Shown here in pieces: positions 17,559 through 25,766 of a stretch of 64,000 nucleotides of DNA. How positions within the stretch are numbered: position 1 is the first letter of the stretch; every line of letters begins with the position of its first letter. This DNA is from JAVBOW01 sp031550615. GTDB taxonomy: Bacteria; Bacteroidota; Bacteroidia; Bacteroidales; Rikenellaceae. Below the pieces are notes generated by a model. The model saw nothing but the letters and a program-made list of their open reading frames with translations, was not told the DNA's origin and did not search any database. The position numbers were made by a program, and so were the translations under genes. Location: the NCBI GenBank assembly GCA_031550615.1, contig JAVBOL010000015.1, forward strand, positions 5,403 to 69,402. Direction: 5' to 3'.

Positions 17559-19016
17559 ATGAGAACTCTCGTGAATATAAAAACCGCACTGGCCCTGCTG
17601 CTGCTCATACCGACCGTGTCGGGATGCGACGAGTGGCTTAGCGCCGACCCCGAGGACAAGGTGCTCGAAGACCAGGTTTTCCGCAATGAGGGCAATATAC
17701 AAAGGGCGCTTAACGGCATCTACCTCAAGATGGGCGAGAATACCCTCTACGGGCTCAACCTGAGCGTCTTCGTACCCGAGTTACAGGCCCAGACCTACAA
17801 TATACCCGCCGCTGTGATAGACAACACCCCCAAAGGGCTGATCGCCCAATATGATTATCTGGACGGGGACGTGATACTGCTATTCAGTAATATATGGGCC
17901 TACGCCTATGGCCTCATATTGGAAACCAACCTGTTCCTGAAGAACATAGACAAGGTCGGGCCCGGGATCATAACCGACGCGAAGCGTGAACTGCTCACGG
18001 GCGAGGCCTACGCTGCGCGCGCCTACATGCATTTCGACCTGCTGCGCCTTTTCGGTCCGGTCTACGCCACCGATCCCGACGCCGTGTCGATCCCCTACTA
18101 CACCAAACCGGGCAACGAGTGGCAAACCCGTAAAAAAGCCTCCGAGATCATAGCGCTCGTCCTGGCGGACATAGACACCGCGCTGGGTCTGCTTGCGGGC
18201 GATCCGGTCCTTACCGAGGGTGTGCGCAAAGCGGACGGCGACTTTTACGCATGGCGCAACCGCCGCCTTAATTACTACGCCGTGCAGGCGCTCAAGGCGC
18301 GGGTGCTTATGTACAAGGGCGACAAGGCACAGGCCGCAAGCATCGCCCGCAGCCTGATCGACGACGCGGATTTCGGGACTCATTTCCCGTGGGCCGACCC
18401 CGAAAAGGTGCTGCAAAAGGATACACCGGATATGGTATTCTCCGACGAGGTGCTCTTCGGGGTGCATGTGCAGAGCATGTACCTGAACCGCGATTCCTAT
18501 TTCTCGCCCGCCAGTTTCTCCGAAAGCGAAGTGCTCGCCATGGCGGAGGGCAACATGAAATATTATTTCGGCAATAATGTCGGCGACAACGACCAGATCG
18601 TGCCCGACTACCGCTTCAGGAATTGGGAGCGATACAAGAATCCCGAATATTACCTGCCCGTCAAGTTCCGCAAGCCCAACAAAAAGGCCGACTTCAGCTA
18701 TTTCATGCCGCTGATACGCAAGTCTGAGCTCTACCTGATCGCCGCCGAGGGCGAGGGCGCACCTTCGGCCGTGGACGCTATCCGAACCCACCGCGGCCTG
18801 AAAACCCTCCAGGAGGAGATGGGCGACAGCTACGACCTGCAGCAACAGATCGGCATCGAATTCTTCAAGGAAACATACGGCGAAGGGCAGTATTTCTTCT
18901 ACTTCAAGCGCCGCAACCAGCCGGAGATAAGAAATATGGACGGCAAAGGCGAGATGGTGACGATGAATGAAACGACATATATTGTCCCGGTGCCCGCCAC
19001 CGAAACGGACAAATAA
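17559..19016 (+). CDS. RagB/SusD-family outer-membrane lipoprotein
   Basis: A 485-residue SusD-like surface lipoprotein. Signal with lipobox (TVSGC, Cys23) is followed by the family-typical DEWLSADPEDKVLEDQVF and NIQRALNGIYLKM. The helical TPR scaffold is visible in GEAYAARAYMHFDLLRLFG and YYAVQALKARVLMYKGDKAQA. The C-terminal RagB pattern is present (RKSELYLIAAEG, then AVDAIRTHRGL). It acts as the substrate-capturing lid over the SusC barrel encoded just upstream. Length is typical, though at the short end. Confidence 0.94.
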   Translation: MRTLVNIKTALALLLLIPTVSGCDEWLSADPEDKVLEDQVFRNEGNIQRALNGIYLKMGENTLYGLNLSVFVPELQAQTYNIPAAVIDNTPKGLIAQYDYLDGDVILLFSNIWAYAYGLILETNLFLKNIDKVGPGIITDAKRELLTGEAYAARAYMHFDLLRLFGPVYATDPDAVSIPYYTKPGNEWQTRKKASEIIALVLADIDTALGLLAGDPVLTEGVRKADGDFYAWRNRRLNYYAVQALKARVLMYKGDKAQAASIARSLIDDADFGTHFPWADPEKVLQKDTPDMVFSDEVLFGVHVQSMYLNRDSYFSPASFSESEVLAMAEGNMKYYFGNNVGDNDQIVPDYRFRNWERYKNPEYYLPVKFRKPNKKADFSYFMPLIRKSELYLIAAEGEGAPSAVDAIRTHRGLKTLQEEMGDSYDLQQQIGIEFFKETYGEGQYFFYFKRRNQPEIRNMDGKGEMVTMNETTYIVPVPATETDK

Positions 19017-19040
19017 TCCGCTAACCTCTCAAAAACTTTC

Positions 19041-19874
19041 ATGGCAATGAAAAAAAGAGCTTATATCCTCGCTATCCTGCCGGCGCTCATGCTCGCGGGA
19101 TGCCACCAGGATGAGATAGAGGTTTACGACGGTAAGGCCAATATCTACTTCCTCTATAAAATGTGGCCCACGTCGGGTTTCGGGATGACCACCCCGCTCG
19201 AATTCGAAGGGCGCACGCTTTCGCTCGAAGCGAAGTTTTCCGAGGCCCAGGACAGCATTATACACTCCTTTGCCTTTATCGACGAGCAGGAGCGACTCGA
19301 TACGACATTCATTCCCGTAAGGCTGATAGGGCAACTCTCCGACCGCAGCCGCAAGATAGCCTACCGCATTAACCCGGGAAGCGGGTCGGCTGTGGAAGGC
19401 ACCGATTTCAGAGTGCTCGACGCCTTCATCCCGGCAGGGAAGACCGCCGGGGGCATTGTGGTCGAACTCGCGCGCGACAACCTCACCGAAGGGCGCCACC
19501 TGCAGATAGACTTCGAGCTGCTGGCCAACGAAGACTTCGGGATCGATTACCGGAAGATCGAGCGCAGCACCGCCGATACGACCCTCGTGTCGACGACCAC
19601 CTTCCGGCTCTGGTTCAACGACGAGTTGCCGCCGCCCGCAAACTGGGATTTCAGCTATGCGAGCTATCTGGGCACGTGGTCGGCTAAAAAGGCCCACCTG
19701 CTGGTCGAGCAGTTCAACATCACGTGGGAGGCCCTCTACGATCCGCCGCATCCGGCCTATATCGTGTCATGGGGTGGCCAGCTCAAGCGTTACCTGGCCA
19801 AGATGGCCGACGAGAACAACCCCGTAATGGAAGCGGACGGCATAACGCCGATGGAGGCCGGACCGGATGCATAA
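19041..19874 (+). CDS. DUF4843 lipoprotein of SusCD locus
   Basis: A 277-residue lipoprotein; the signal ends in LMLAGC. The body has the DUF4843 order: DEIEVYDGKANIYFL near the start, a Calx-beta-like middle (YRINPGSGSAVEGTDFRV, IVVELARDNLTEGRHLQIDFEL) and the FRLWFNDELPPPANW motif. Such proteins occur next to SusC/SusD pairs that lack glycan enzymes and probably sit at the cell surface as an accessory ligand-binding subunit. A second ATG two codons later is equally possible as start. It lies 24 bases after susD and 10 before the PKD-like gene. Confidence 0.85.
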   Translation: MAMKKRAYILAILPALMLAGCHQDEIEVYDGKANIYFLYKMWPTSGFGMTTPLEFEGRTLSLEAKFSEAQDSIIHSFAFIDEQERLDTTFIPVRLIGQLSDRSRKIAYRINPGSGSAVEGTDFRVLDAFIPAGKTAGGIVVELARDNLTEGRHLQIDFELLANEDFGIDYRKIERSTADTTLVSTTTFRLWFNDELPPPANWDFSYASYLGTWSAKKAHLLVEQFNITWEALYDPPHPAYIVSWGGQLKRYLAKMADENNPVMEADGITPMEAGPDA

Positions 19875-19884
19875 ACGTTAAAAA

Positions 19885-21498
19885 ATGACGACTATGGGAC
19901 ACTTCAGAATCATATCAATGTCGCTTGCGGTCATGGCATGCGGGTTTCTGACCTCATGTTACGACAGCAAAGACGACGAGAGGTACTCCTCGATCCCCGA
20001 GCTGGCCATTTCGGGCATCGAAGAAGAGTACGTCATCACGTTGGGCAGCGGCGTCACCATCCAGCCGCAGATCGCCCAGACGGGGCGCAGCGGCGAATCG
20101 GGGCTTACCTACGAGTGGCTGTGGATGGGCAGCAACGAACAGAAGGAAGGGATGCCATACACGGTGATCTCGACCGACCGCGACCTGGTCGATTTCAATC
20201 CGCCGCTCCAGGCCGGCACCCACAAAATGCTCTACCGGGTGAAGGAACCCTCGACGGGGGTGCAGTGGGCATCGGAATATTTCACCTTCCATGTCGAGAA
20301 TGACATCACGCGCGGGATTATGCTGCTGTGCGAGGAGGAGGGCGCCACGCGACTGCTGCACCTCAACTTCCCGCTCGGTGCGATAGTGCAGCGCAAGGAG
20401 GTTAACCTGTTCGAATTGCCGGAATTGGGTGGCCCGGTCAGCATCACGACCTATATGGACATGAACTCGCCCTATCTGAACAACACCGCGATGGCGACCC
20501 AGTATGCGATAGTGATGCAGACACAGACCGGGGCCTACCGGCTGCGCAATACCGACCTGCATTACGAGGAGAAATACGACCTGAGTTACATGTTCACCAC
20601 CGACATGCCGCAGGGATGGCAGATCAAAAGCCTGGTCCCCTCGCGCAACAAACAAAGCAGTGTGGCCCTGATAATTGACGAGCAGGGCAATATACTGGAG
20701 TATAACATGCTGGGAAGTATGAAGATGTGGGCTGCCGGAGAATACGCCAACAGGGATTCCGGGGGTAACCTCCATCCCTCGACCGGGGACGTCGTTTGCC
20801 GCGTGCAACCCTGGATGTTCGCCGGGATAGTCTTCATGGACGAGGCGACCCGCTCGTTCTGGGGGCGTGACGGCGCGATGACCTCCTTCCTGAAATTCCC
20901 CGCAACGCCCCCTGAAGGAGGTTTCTCATACCGCGACACGAACAGCGACCTGCTTTACATGACGCACACCAACTTCAACACGGTTTTTGCCGTTCTCAGG
21001 GAGCGGACGACGGGCGAGATCAGATTACTGATGTTCTCCTTTATGGGCATAAGCGGTTACATGGCCCCGAGAGTAAACCTGGCGGTCTACCCGGCCTCGC
21101 CCGGCGCCCCGCTGCCGGGGATAGAACAGGCGAGGGGCTATGCGGTGGCGTTCAACAACTCTATCGGCAAGAACTCGCTGTTCTTCTACTCCACCGCCAC
21201 CGACGTGTATGTATATAACTTGTACGACTTTACGGTCAAGAACGTCTACACCGCGCCCTCGGGGAGCAGCATCGCCATGATACGCATGCTTGACATGTTC
21301 CCGGTGGCCGACAACCTGCTGGTGGTCACCCGCGACGCTTCGAAGTCCTCTTCGGAGTGCGACGCGGTCACCATATTCACGATCAGGGACACTTACGGCG
21401 ATCTGACCGTCGCTAAATCGGGCCCGATAGGGGCGAGTGAAGATATGCATTGGGAGGGATTGCCGCATATCGTGTCGCTGGACTGGAAACAACTTTAA
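19885..21498 (+). CDS. PKD-like family lipoprotein of SusCD locus
   Basis: A 537-residue lipoprotein (lipobox FLTSC). After the signal comes the segment YSSIPELAISGIEEEYVI and an Ig/PKD-like module (about 30-150; LTYEWLW, then GTHKMLYRVKEPSTGVQWA), and then a long repeat-containing beta region that may be a propeller. This family consistently follows SusC, SusD and DUF4843 genes in Bacteroidetes, as here, so it is probably a surface accessory of the same transporter. Exact start is uncertain: ATGs at 19885 and 19894 both precede the signal peptide. The ligand is unknown. Confidence 0.8.
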   Translation: MTTMGHFRIISMSLAVMACGFLTSCYDSKDDERYSSIPELAISGIEEEYVITLGSGVTIQPQIAQTGRSGESGLTYEWLWMGSNEQKEGMPYTVISTDRDLVDFNPPLQAGTHKMLYRVKEPSTGVQWASEYFTFHVENDITRGIMLLCEEEGATRLLHLNFPLGAIVQRKEVNLFELPELGGPVSITTYMDMNSPYLNNTAMATQYAIVMQTQTGAYRLRNTDLHYEEKYDLSYMFTTDMPQGWQIKSLVPSRNKQSSVALIIDEQGNILEYNMLGSMKMWAAGEYANRDSGGNLHPSTGDVVCRVQPWMFAGIVFMDEATRSFWGRDGAMTSFLKFPATPPEGGFSYRDTNSDLLYMTHTNFNTVFAVLRERTTGEIRLLMFSFMGISGYMAPRVNLAVYPASPGAPLPGIEQARGYAVAFNNSIGKNSLFFYSTATDVYVYNLYDFTVKNVYTAPSGSSIAMIRMLDMFPVADNLLVVTRDASKSSSECDAVTIFTIRDTYGDLTVAKSGPIGASEDMHWEGLPHIVSLDWKQL

Positions 21499-21515
21499 AT
21501 TTAATAAGACCGATT

Positions 21516-22922
21516 ATGAAACCGCTATTCAGATGTATGCCGGTCATGTTACTGGCGATCGTGTTCTACGGATTTTCCGCAGACAAAACCTGCGTGGTCA
21601 ACGTAGAGTGGACCTCGGGCATCAAGCCCGTCGAGCTGAAACTCTACCGGGTGACCGATGGCCGCACCGTCCAGGTGGCTGCCGCGGCACCGGACCCCGA
21701 CGGAAAGTTCCGCTTCACTTTCACGCCGGATTCGGGTGCATTCCACGTGGTGGGGATGAACGACATACGCGAGATAGGCAACTATACGGTCTACCTCAAG
21801 CCTGGCGATCGGCTCGATATGCTCGCCGGCGACAAAGGCTGGAGCCCAGGCCATACGTGCAGCCCGGAGAATGCCGCGCTGTATGAGTGGTACGGTTTCA
21901 TGCGTCCGCTCACCGAGATCACGGCGGTCTACCGCTCGGACAAGGGTTATCAGGAGTTCTTCCCGTTATTGGAGCAAAAAACTGCGGCGGCGCCGGGGTG
22001 GGTATCCCCGCCGACAGGCAATGCGGCATTCGACCGTGCTTTCGAGGGCTACCGCCAGGCCGACCTGGCTTTCGCGGCACTCTCTTTCCTCAGTTCGGGG
22101 AGCCTGGCCAAGGCCGGGAAAGACGTGCAGTACCCCTCTTTGTACAAAAACATGGACATACGCACCCTGGCGGTTGACAATATCGTGCCTGACTATCCTT
22201 ACGGCATGCTTATAATCTCGCTTTACCGCTACCTGGACGCGCCGCTCACGGGACGTTACACCGAAGAGGAGTTGGTAGACCTGACGGGGATGGTTTCCTA
22301 TCTCGACGTACTCTTGCCGCAGATCACGGGCAGCCGCGTACGCTCACTGCTGGTGATGCAATCCCTGCGCGGGGTGACCACGCGCCCGGGCGCCGAGGCC
22401 TTTGCCGCCCGCTATGGCGGCTACCTCGATAACGACAGTCTGCGCAATGCCCTGGTTGAGAGGGCCGCCACCATGCCCGGCGTGCCCAAGGACGGGAAAG
22501 AGGCTTTCGATTTGCGTCTGCCCGACGTGAAGGGCGAAGAGCATTCGCTGTCCGACTACCGGGGCAAGGTGGTCTACGTCGATTTCTGGGCCACATGGTG
22601 CGGTCCCTGCATGGCCGAGTCGCCCCATTTTGAAAAGCTGATACATGAATACGCCGGTCGCGACGTGGTATTTATCGGCGTGTCGCTGGACGATGCGAAG
22701 ACCCGCGACGCCTGGGCGGCGATGCTCACCTCGAAAAATCTTGGAGGGGTGCAACTCCTCGCCTCCGACCGTGCGGACGAGCAGGTCAACCGTCCGTTCG
22801 GCATCATGGGCATACCCCACTTCATACTCGTCGACCGCCAGGGGCGGCTGGTTTACGGATCGGCGCCCAGGCCATCGTCATTCGACATAAGGCCGGTGCT
22901 GGATGCGCTTATTGAGAATTAA
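21516..22922 (+). CDS. TlpA/ResA-type periplasmic thioredoxin with DUF4369-like N-terminal region
   Basis: A 468-residue secreted protein; start 21516 gives a signal peptide (MPVMLLAIVFYGFSA), whereas a longer frame would overlap the previous gene. Residues about 25-130 resemble the DUF4369-type beta domain that precedes many Bacteroidetes TlpA proteins. The thioredoxin/AhpC-like domain fills about 325-465 with the redox motif WCGPC (Cys362, Cys365), then FIGVSLDD and FGIMGIPHFILVDRQG, including the cis-proline. Final gene of the SusCD locus, 17 bases after the PKD-like gene. It may reduce or isomerise disulfides in the imported ligand or in the surface lipoproteins. Its stop codon overlaps that of the convergent preA-like gene. 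Confidence 0.88.
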   Translation: MKPLFRCMPVMLLAIVFYGFSADKTCVVNVEWTSGIKPVELKLYRVTDGRTVQVAAAAPDPDGKFRFTFTPDSGAFHVVGMNDIREIGNYTVYLKPGDRLDMLAGDKGWSPGHTCSPENAALYEWYGFMRPLTEITAVYRSDKGYQEFFPLLEQKTAAAPGWVSPPTGNAAFDRAFEGYRQADLAFAALSFLSSGSLAKAGKDVQYPSLYKNMDIRTLAVDNIVPDYPYGMLIISLYRYLDAPLTGRYTEEELVDLTGMVSYLDVLLPQITGSRVRSLLVMQSLRGVTTRPGAEAFAARYGGYLDNDSLRNALVERAATMPGVPKDGKEAFDLRLPDVKGEEHSLSDYRGKVVYVDFWATWCGPCMAESPHFEKLIHEYAGRDVVFIGVSLDDAKTRDAWAAMLTSKNLGGVQLLASDRADEQVNRPFGIMGIPHFILVDRQGRLVYGSAPRPSSFDIRPVLDALIEN

Positions 22923-24421
22923 AAAACATACTCGCCGCGGCCTATCGCCCCGGTGGGGCACACGTGGTGGCAGAGGTGGCAGCCTACGCACCTGTCCTGC
23001 CCAAGCATCGGTTTGCGACGCCCTTCAGGTATCGTGATCGCCTGGTGGCCCCCGTCACGGCACGAAATATAGCAGCGACCGCATCCGATACATTTTCCCT
23101 GGTCGAAGACCGGATAGGAAATATGGGTGCGGTCGAGCCCGTCGGGCCGTGCGACATTCGCGGCGGCTGCGCCCACAAGCGTATTGAGGTCGGTGATGCC
23201 ATTTTGCAGCATGAAGTGTTGCAGCCCCTCGCGCAGGTCGTCTATTATGCGGTAGCCGTATTGCATCACCGCAGTGCACACCTGCACGTTGGAGCTGCCC
23301 AAAAGAATGAAATCCAGCGCGTCGCGCCACGTTTCGATGCCCCCCACCCCGCTGATCGCGATTTGGGATGGTTGCAGTCCGCAGTCGAGCATCGCGACCC
23401 ATGAGTCATGCACAAAACGCAGGGCTATCGGTTTTACCCCGCGCCCGCTGTAACCCGACACGGCGGTTTTGCCGCGCACGCTGCCCCCGCAGGTGATCGA
23501 GGCGTAATCCACGCCGAAGATCGACTTGACGGTGTTTATAGCCACGATGCCCGCGGCTCCGGCGCGCATGGCGGCGGCGACGAAATCGTCGGGTTTATCG
23601 ACATTGGGGGTCAGTTTGGCGATCAGCGGAATACCGGCGCCCTCGCTTACGGCGCGCACATAACGCCCCACCAGCGCGGGATTCGCGCCGACGTCAGAGC
23701 CCATCCTTTCGCCCAACATCTGGGGGCACGAAAAGTTGCATTCCACGATGTCCGCGCCGGCCTGTTCGGACAGTCGTGCGAGTTCGCGCCACTCGTCCTC
23801 GTCGCCGCCCATTATGGAGGCGATCACCAACTTCGAGGGATAGTCGCGCTTCAGGCGGGCTATCCATTCGAAATACTCGCGATAGTCCTGCGTCGAGGTG
23901 AGCTCCAGGTTCTTAAAACCGTCGAAGGAGAGGCTCCCGCCGTGGCGCGCCACGTCGAAACGTGGCGAAACCTCGCCCGGATGCCCCATAGCGATGGTCT
24001 TGGCACACACGCCGCCCCACCCCGCATCCAGGGCTCGGGCACACATATCGTAGTCGCCAGAGATGACGCTCGACGCGAGAATGAAGGGATTTTCACACTT
24101 AACCCCGCAAAAGTCGATCTCAAGCGATGGCAGATGCGCGGGAGCGCCCACCCCGGCGGTGTGCTCCATGATAAACGGAATGTCGACGGGGGCGTCGACT
24201 TTAGCACGGTTGCACACCTTCAGGCACGGTTTTCCCACGCATTCGCCGCATCGGGCGGGGGCGGCCCCTGCCAGCGCCCTCGCACCCTCGCCGTTATCGA
24301 AACGCAGCGCGCACACCACCGCATAGCAGTCATAGAACGGACACGCTTTACTGCACGGCGCGTCATGGCAAAGCAGACACCTGTCCGCCTGGTCGCCGAT
24401 GTATAATCCCGGATAGTTCAT
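22919..24421 (-). CDS. preA: PreA-like dihydropyrimidine dehydrogenase with extra N-terminal Fe-S domain
   Basis: A 500-residue protein. Residues about 95-395 are a dihydroorotate-dehydrogenase-like FMN barrel closely patterned on PreA: VECNFSCPQM, IAAINTVKSIFG-like IVAINTVKSIFG, SGYSGRGVKPIALR and ISGVGGIETWRDALDFILLG. The C-terminus has two 4Fe-4S motifs (CIGCGRCYISC and CVGCHLCHHVCP). The first 80 residues add eight cysteines (C15, C18, C23, C27, C58, C61, C66, C70) in the pattern of domain I of dihydropyrimidine dehydrogenase, which in E. coli belongs to PreT. The FAD and NADPH domains are missing and no preT lies nearby. Reduction of uracil/thymine is the family activity; the electron donor here is open. 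Confidence 0.85.
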   Translation of the reverse strand: MNYPGLYIGDQADRCLLCHDAPCSKACPFYDCYAVVCALRFDNGEGARALAGAAPARCGECVGKPCLKVCNRAKVDAPVDIPFIMEHTAGVGAPAHLPSLEIDFCGVKCENPFILASSVISGDYDMCARALDAGWGGVCAKTIAMGHPGEVSPRFDVARHGGSLSFDGFKNLELTSTQDYREYFEWIARLKRDYPSKLVIASIMGGDEDEWRELARLSEQAGADIVECNFSCPQMLGERMGSDVGANPALVGRYVRAVSEGAGIPLIAKLTPNVDKPDDFVAAAMRAGAAGIVAINTVKSIFGVDYASITCGGSVRGKTAVSGYSGRGVKPIALRFVHDSWVAMLDCGLQPSQIAISGVGGIETWRDALDFILLGSSNVQVCTAVMQYGYRIIDDLREGLQHFMLQNGITDLNTLVGAAAANVARPDGLDRTHISYPVFDQGKCIGCGRCYISCRDGGHQAITIPEGRRKPMLGQDRCVGCHLCHHVCPTGAIGRGEYVF

Positions 24422-24447
24422 CTCTGCGGTCGTTATAATATCATATA

Positions 24448-24455
24448 CAAAGTTA
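24448..24455 (-). promoter_or_regulatory. -7 element of preA-like gene
   Basis: TAACTTTG on the minus strand, 26 bases before the start at 24421. No clear TTTG -33 element is visible. Divergent from the MFS promoter 40 bases away. Confidence 0.5.
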
Positions 24456-24495
24456 AACTTTTATAGTTAAGGCTGGCAGTTACGGCATAATAAAT

Positions 24496-24503
24496 TATCT
24501 TTG
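24496..24503 (+). promoter_or_regulatory. -7 element of MFS gene
   Basis: TATCTTTG, 24 bases before the ATG at 24528. It lies between the longer possible start codons and this ATG, which supports the chosen start. The -33 region is weak. Confidence 0.55.
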
Positions 24504-24527
24504 CGGCTCATTTTTCATTTCCGCACC

Positions 24528-25727
24528 ATGAAACAAGGCAACAACGCCCAGGGCGTTTCGCTCTCCATACTGCTGTCGCTGAGCCTCGCGCACTGCTTCA
24601 ACGACATGTTCCAGTCGATACTTTCGGCCTCGTATCCCGTCATCAAAGAGTCGATGGGCCTGAACTTCTCACAGATCGGGCTTATCGCCCTGGTCTACCA
24701 GATATGCTCTTCGGTATTCCAACCCGTTTTCGGTATCGCATTCGACAAATACCCCAATCCGCGCTACCTGAGCATCAGCACCATTTCGGCCCTGATCGGC
24801 CTTGCCCTACTCGCCTTTTCGACCGAAATGTGGAGCGCGCTAATAGCCGTCACCTTTATCGGCCTCGGCTCGGCGTTCTTTCACCCCGAGGGGTCACGCC
24901 TCACGCATATCGCATCGAAGGGCCGGCACGGGCTGGCGCAATCCATATTCCAGGTGGGCGGCAACTTCGGCGGCTCGATAGGCCCGTTGCTCGCCGCGGC
25001 GATCATCGCGCCCTACGGACAGCGCTACATCGCCGTCTTCGCAGGTCTGTCGATAATTTCGCTGCTGACCAAACGCCCGCTGGTGCGCTGGCAGAAACTA
25101 AACATACTCAGGGAAAAGAGCGCACACAGAAAGGTCGCCGCCGTACACCGTATCAGGCTATCCAAGAACAAGATATATTTTTCACTCGGACTGCTGCTCG
25201 TGCTCATATTCTCGAAATACGTCTACACGGCCAGCCTTACGAACTTCTACACATTCTACCTTATCGAGAAATTCGGCGTAAGCACCGCCCAGTCGCAGGT
25301 GTTCCTATTCATATACCTTTTCGCCGCGGCGGCGGGCACGTTCCTCGGAGGCCCGATCGGCGACCGGGTGGGACGCAAATGGGTCATCTGGGTTTCTATA
25401 CTCGGCACGGCGCCATTCGCCCTGATAATGCCACACGTTGGCCTCGCGTGGACCTGCATCATGAGCGTGCTGGTCGGATTCATCCTTTCGTCGGCATTTT
25501 CTGCCATACTGGTCTACGCCCAGGAGTTGCTGCCCACCAAGGTGGGATTGATCTCGGGGCTCTTCTTCGGGTTGGCTTTCGGCATCGCCGGCATAGCTGC
25601 AGCCGTGCTGGGTAACGTGGCCGACGCGCACGGCGTGGCATACGTATATAAAGTGTGCGCGTATATGCCTCTGCTGGGCGCTGTGGCGCTGTTCCTGCCC
25701 AATGTCAGGGCAAAAGGGAGGCAGTAA
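24528..25727 (+). CDS. MFS transporter, fosmidomycin-resistance (Fsr)-like
   Basis: A 399-residue inner-membrane transporter with about 12 helices. Start 24528 (MKQGNNAQGVS) lies just after the -7 element; an upstream in-frame codon would overlap it. The pattern SLAHCFNDMFQSILSASYPV, LGSAFFHPEGSRLTHIASKG and QVGGNFGGSIGPL matches Fsr-like permeases. A second-half GGPIGDRVGRK loop is the MFS motif A repeat. E. coli Fsr exports fosmidomycin; for this protein the substrate is only inferred. Monocistronic or read into the antiporter gene 39 bases later, which has its own promoter. Confidence 0.85.
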   Translation: MKQGNNAQGVSLSILLSLSLAHCFNDMFQSILSASYPVIKESMGLNFSQIGLIALVYQICSSVFQPVFGIAFDKYPNPRYLSISTISALIGLALLAFSTEMWSALIAVTFIGLGSAFFHPEGSRLTHIASKGRHGLAQSIFQVGGNFGGSIGPLLAAAIIAPYGQRYIAVFAGLSIISLLTKRPLVRWQKLNILREKSAHRKVAAVHRIRLSKNKIYFSLGLLLVLIFSKYVYTASLTNFYTFYLIEKFGVSTAQSQVFLFIYLFAAAAGTFLGGPIGDRVGRKWVIWVSILGTAPFALIMPHVGLAWTCIMSVLVGFILSSAFSAILVYAQELLPTKVGLISGLFFGLAFGIAGIAAAVLGNVADAHGVAYVYKVCAYMPLLGAVALFLPNVRAKGRQ

Positions 25728-25740
25728 GCCTTTTTTTAGC

Positions 25741-25748
25741 TACCTTTG
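25741..25748 (+). promoter_or_regulatory. -7 element of antiporter operon
   Basis: TACCTTTG. Its last bases coincide with an in-frame TTG at 25746, which therefore cannot be a start in this transcript; the ATG at 25767 is taken instead. Confidence 0.55.
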
Positions 25749-25766
25749 GCGGACAATATTCCGCCA

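Noticed and set aside
25746..25748. TTG as start of the Na+/H+ antiporter
   Set aside because: It overlaps the -7 promoter element TACCTTTG, so it cannot be translated from this promoter; ATG 25767 fits better.
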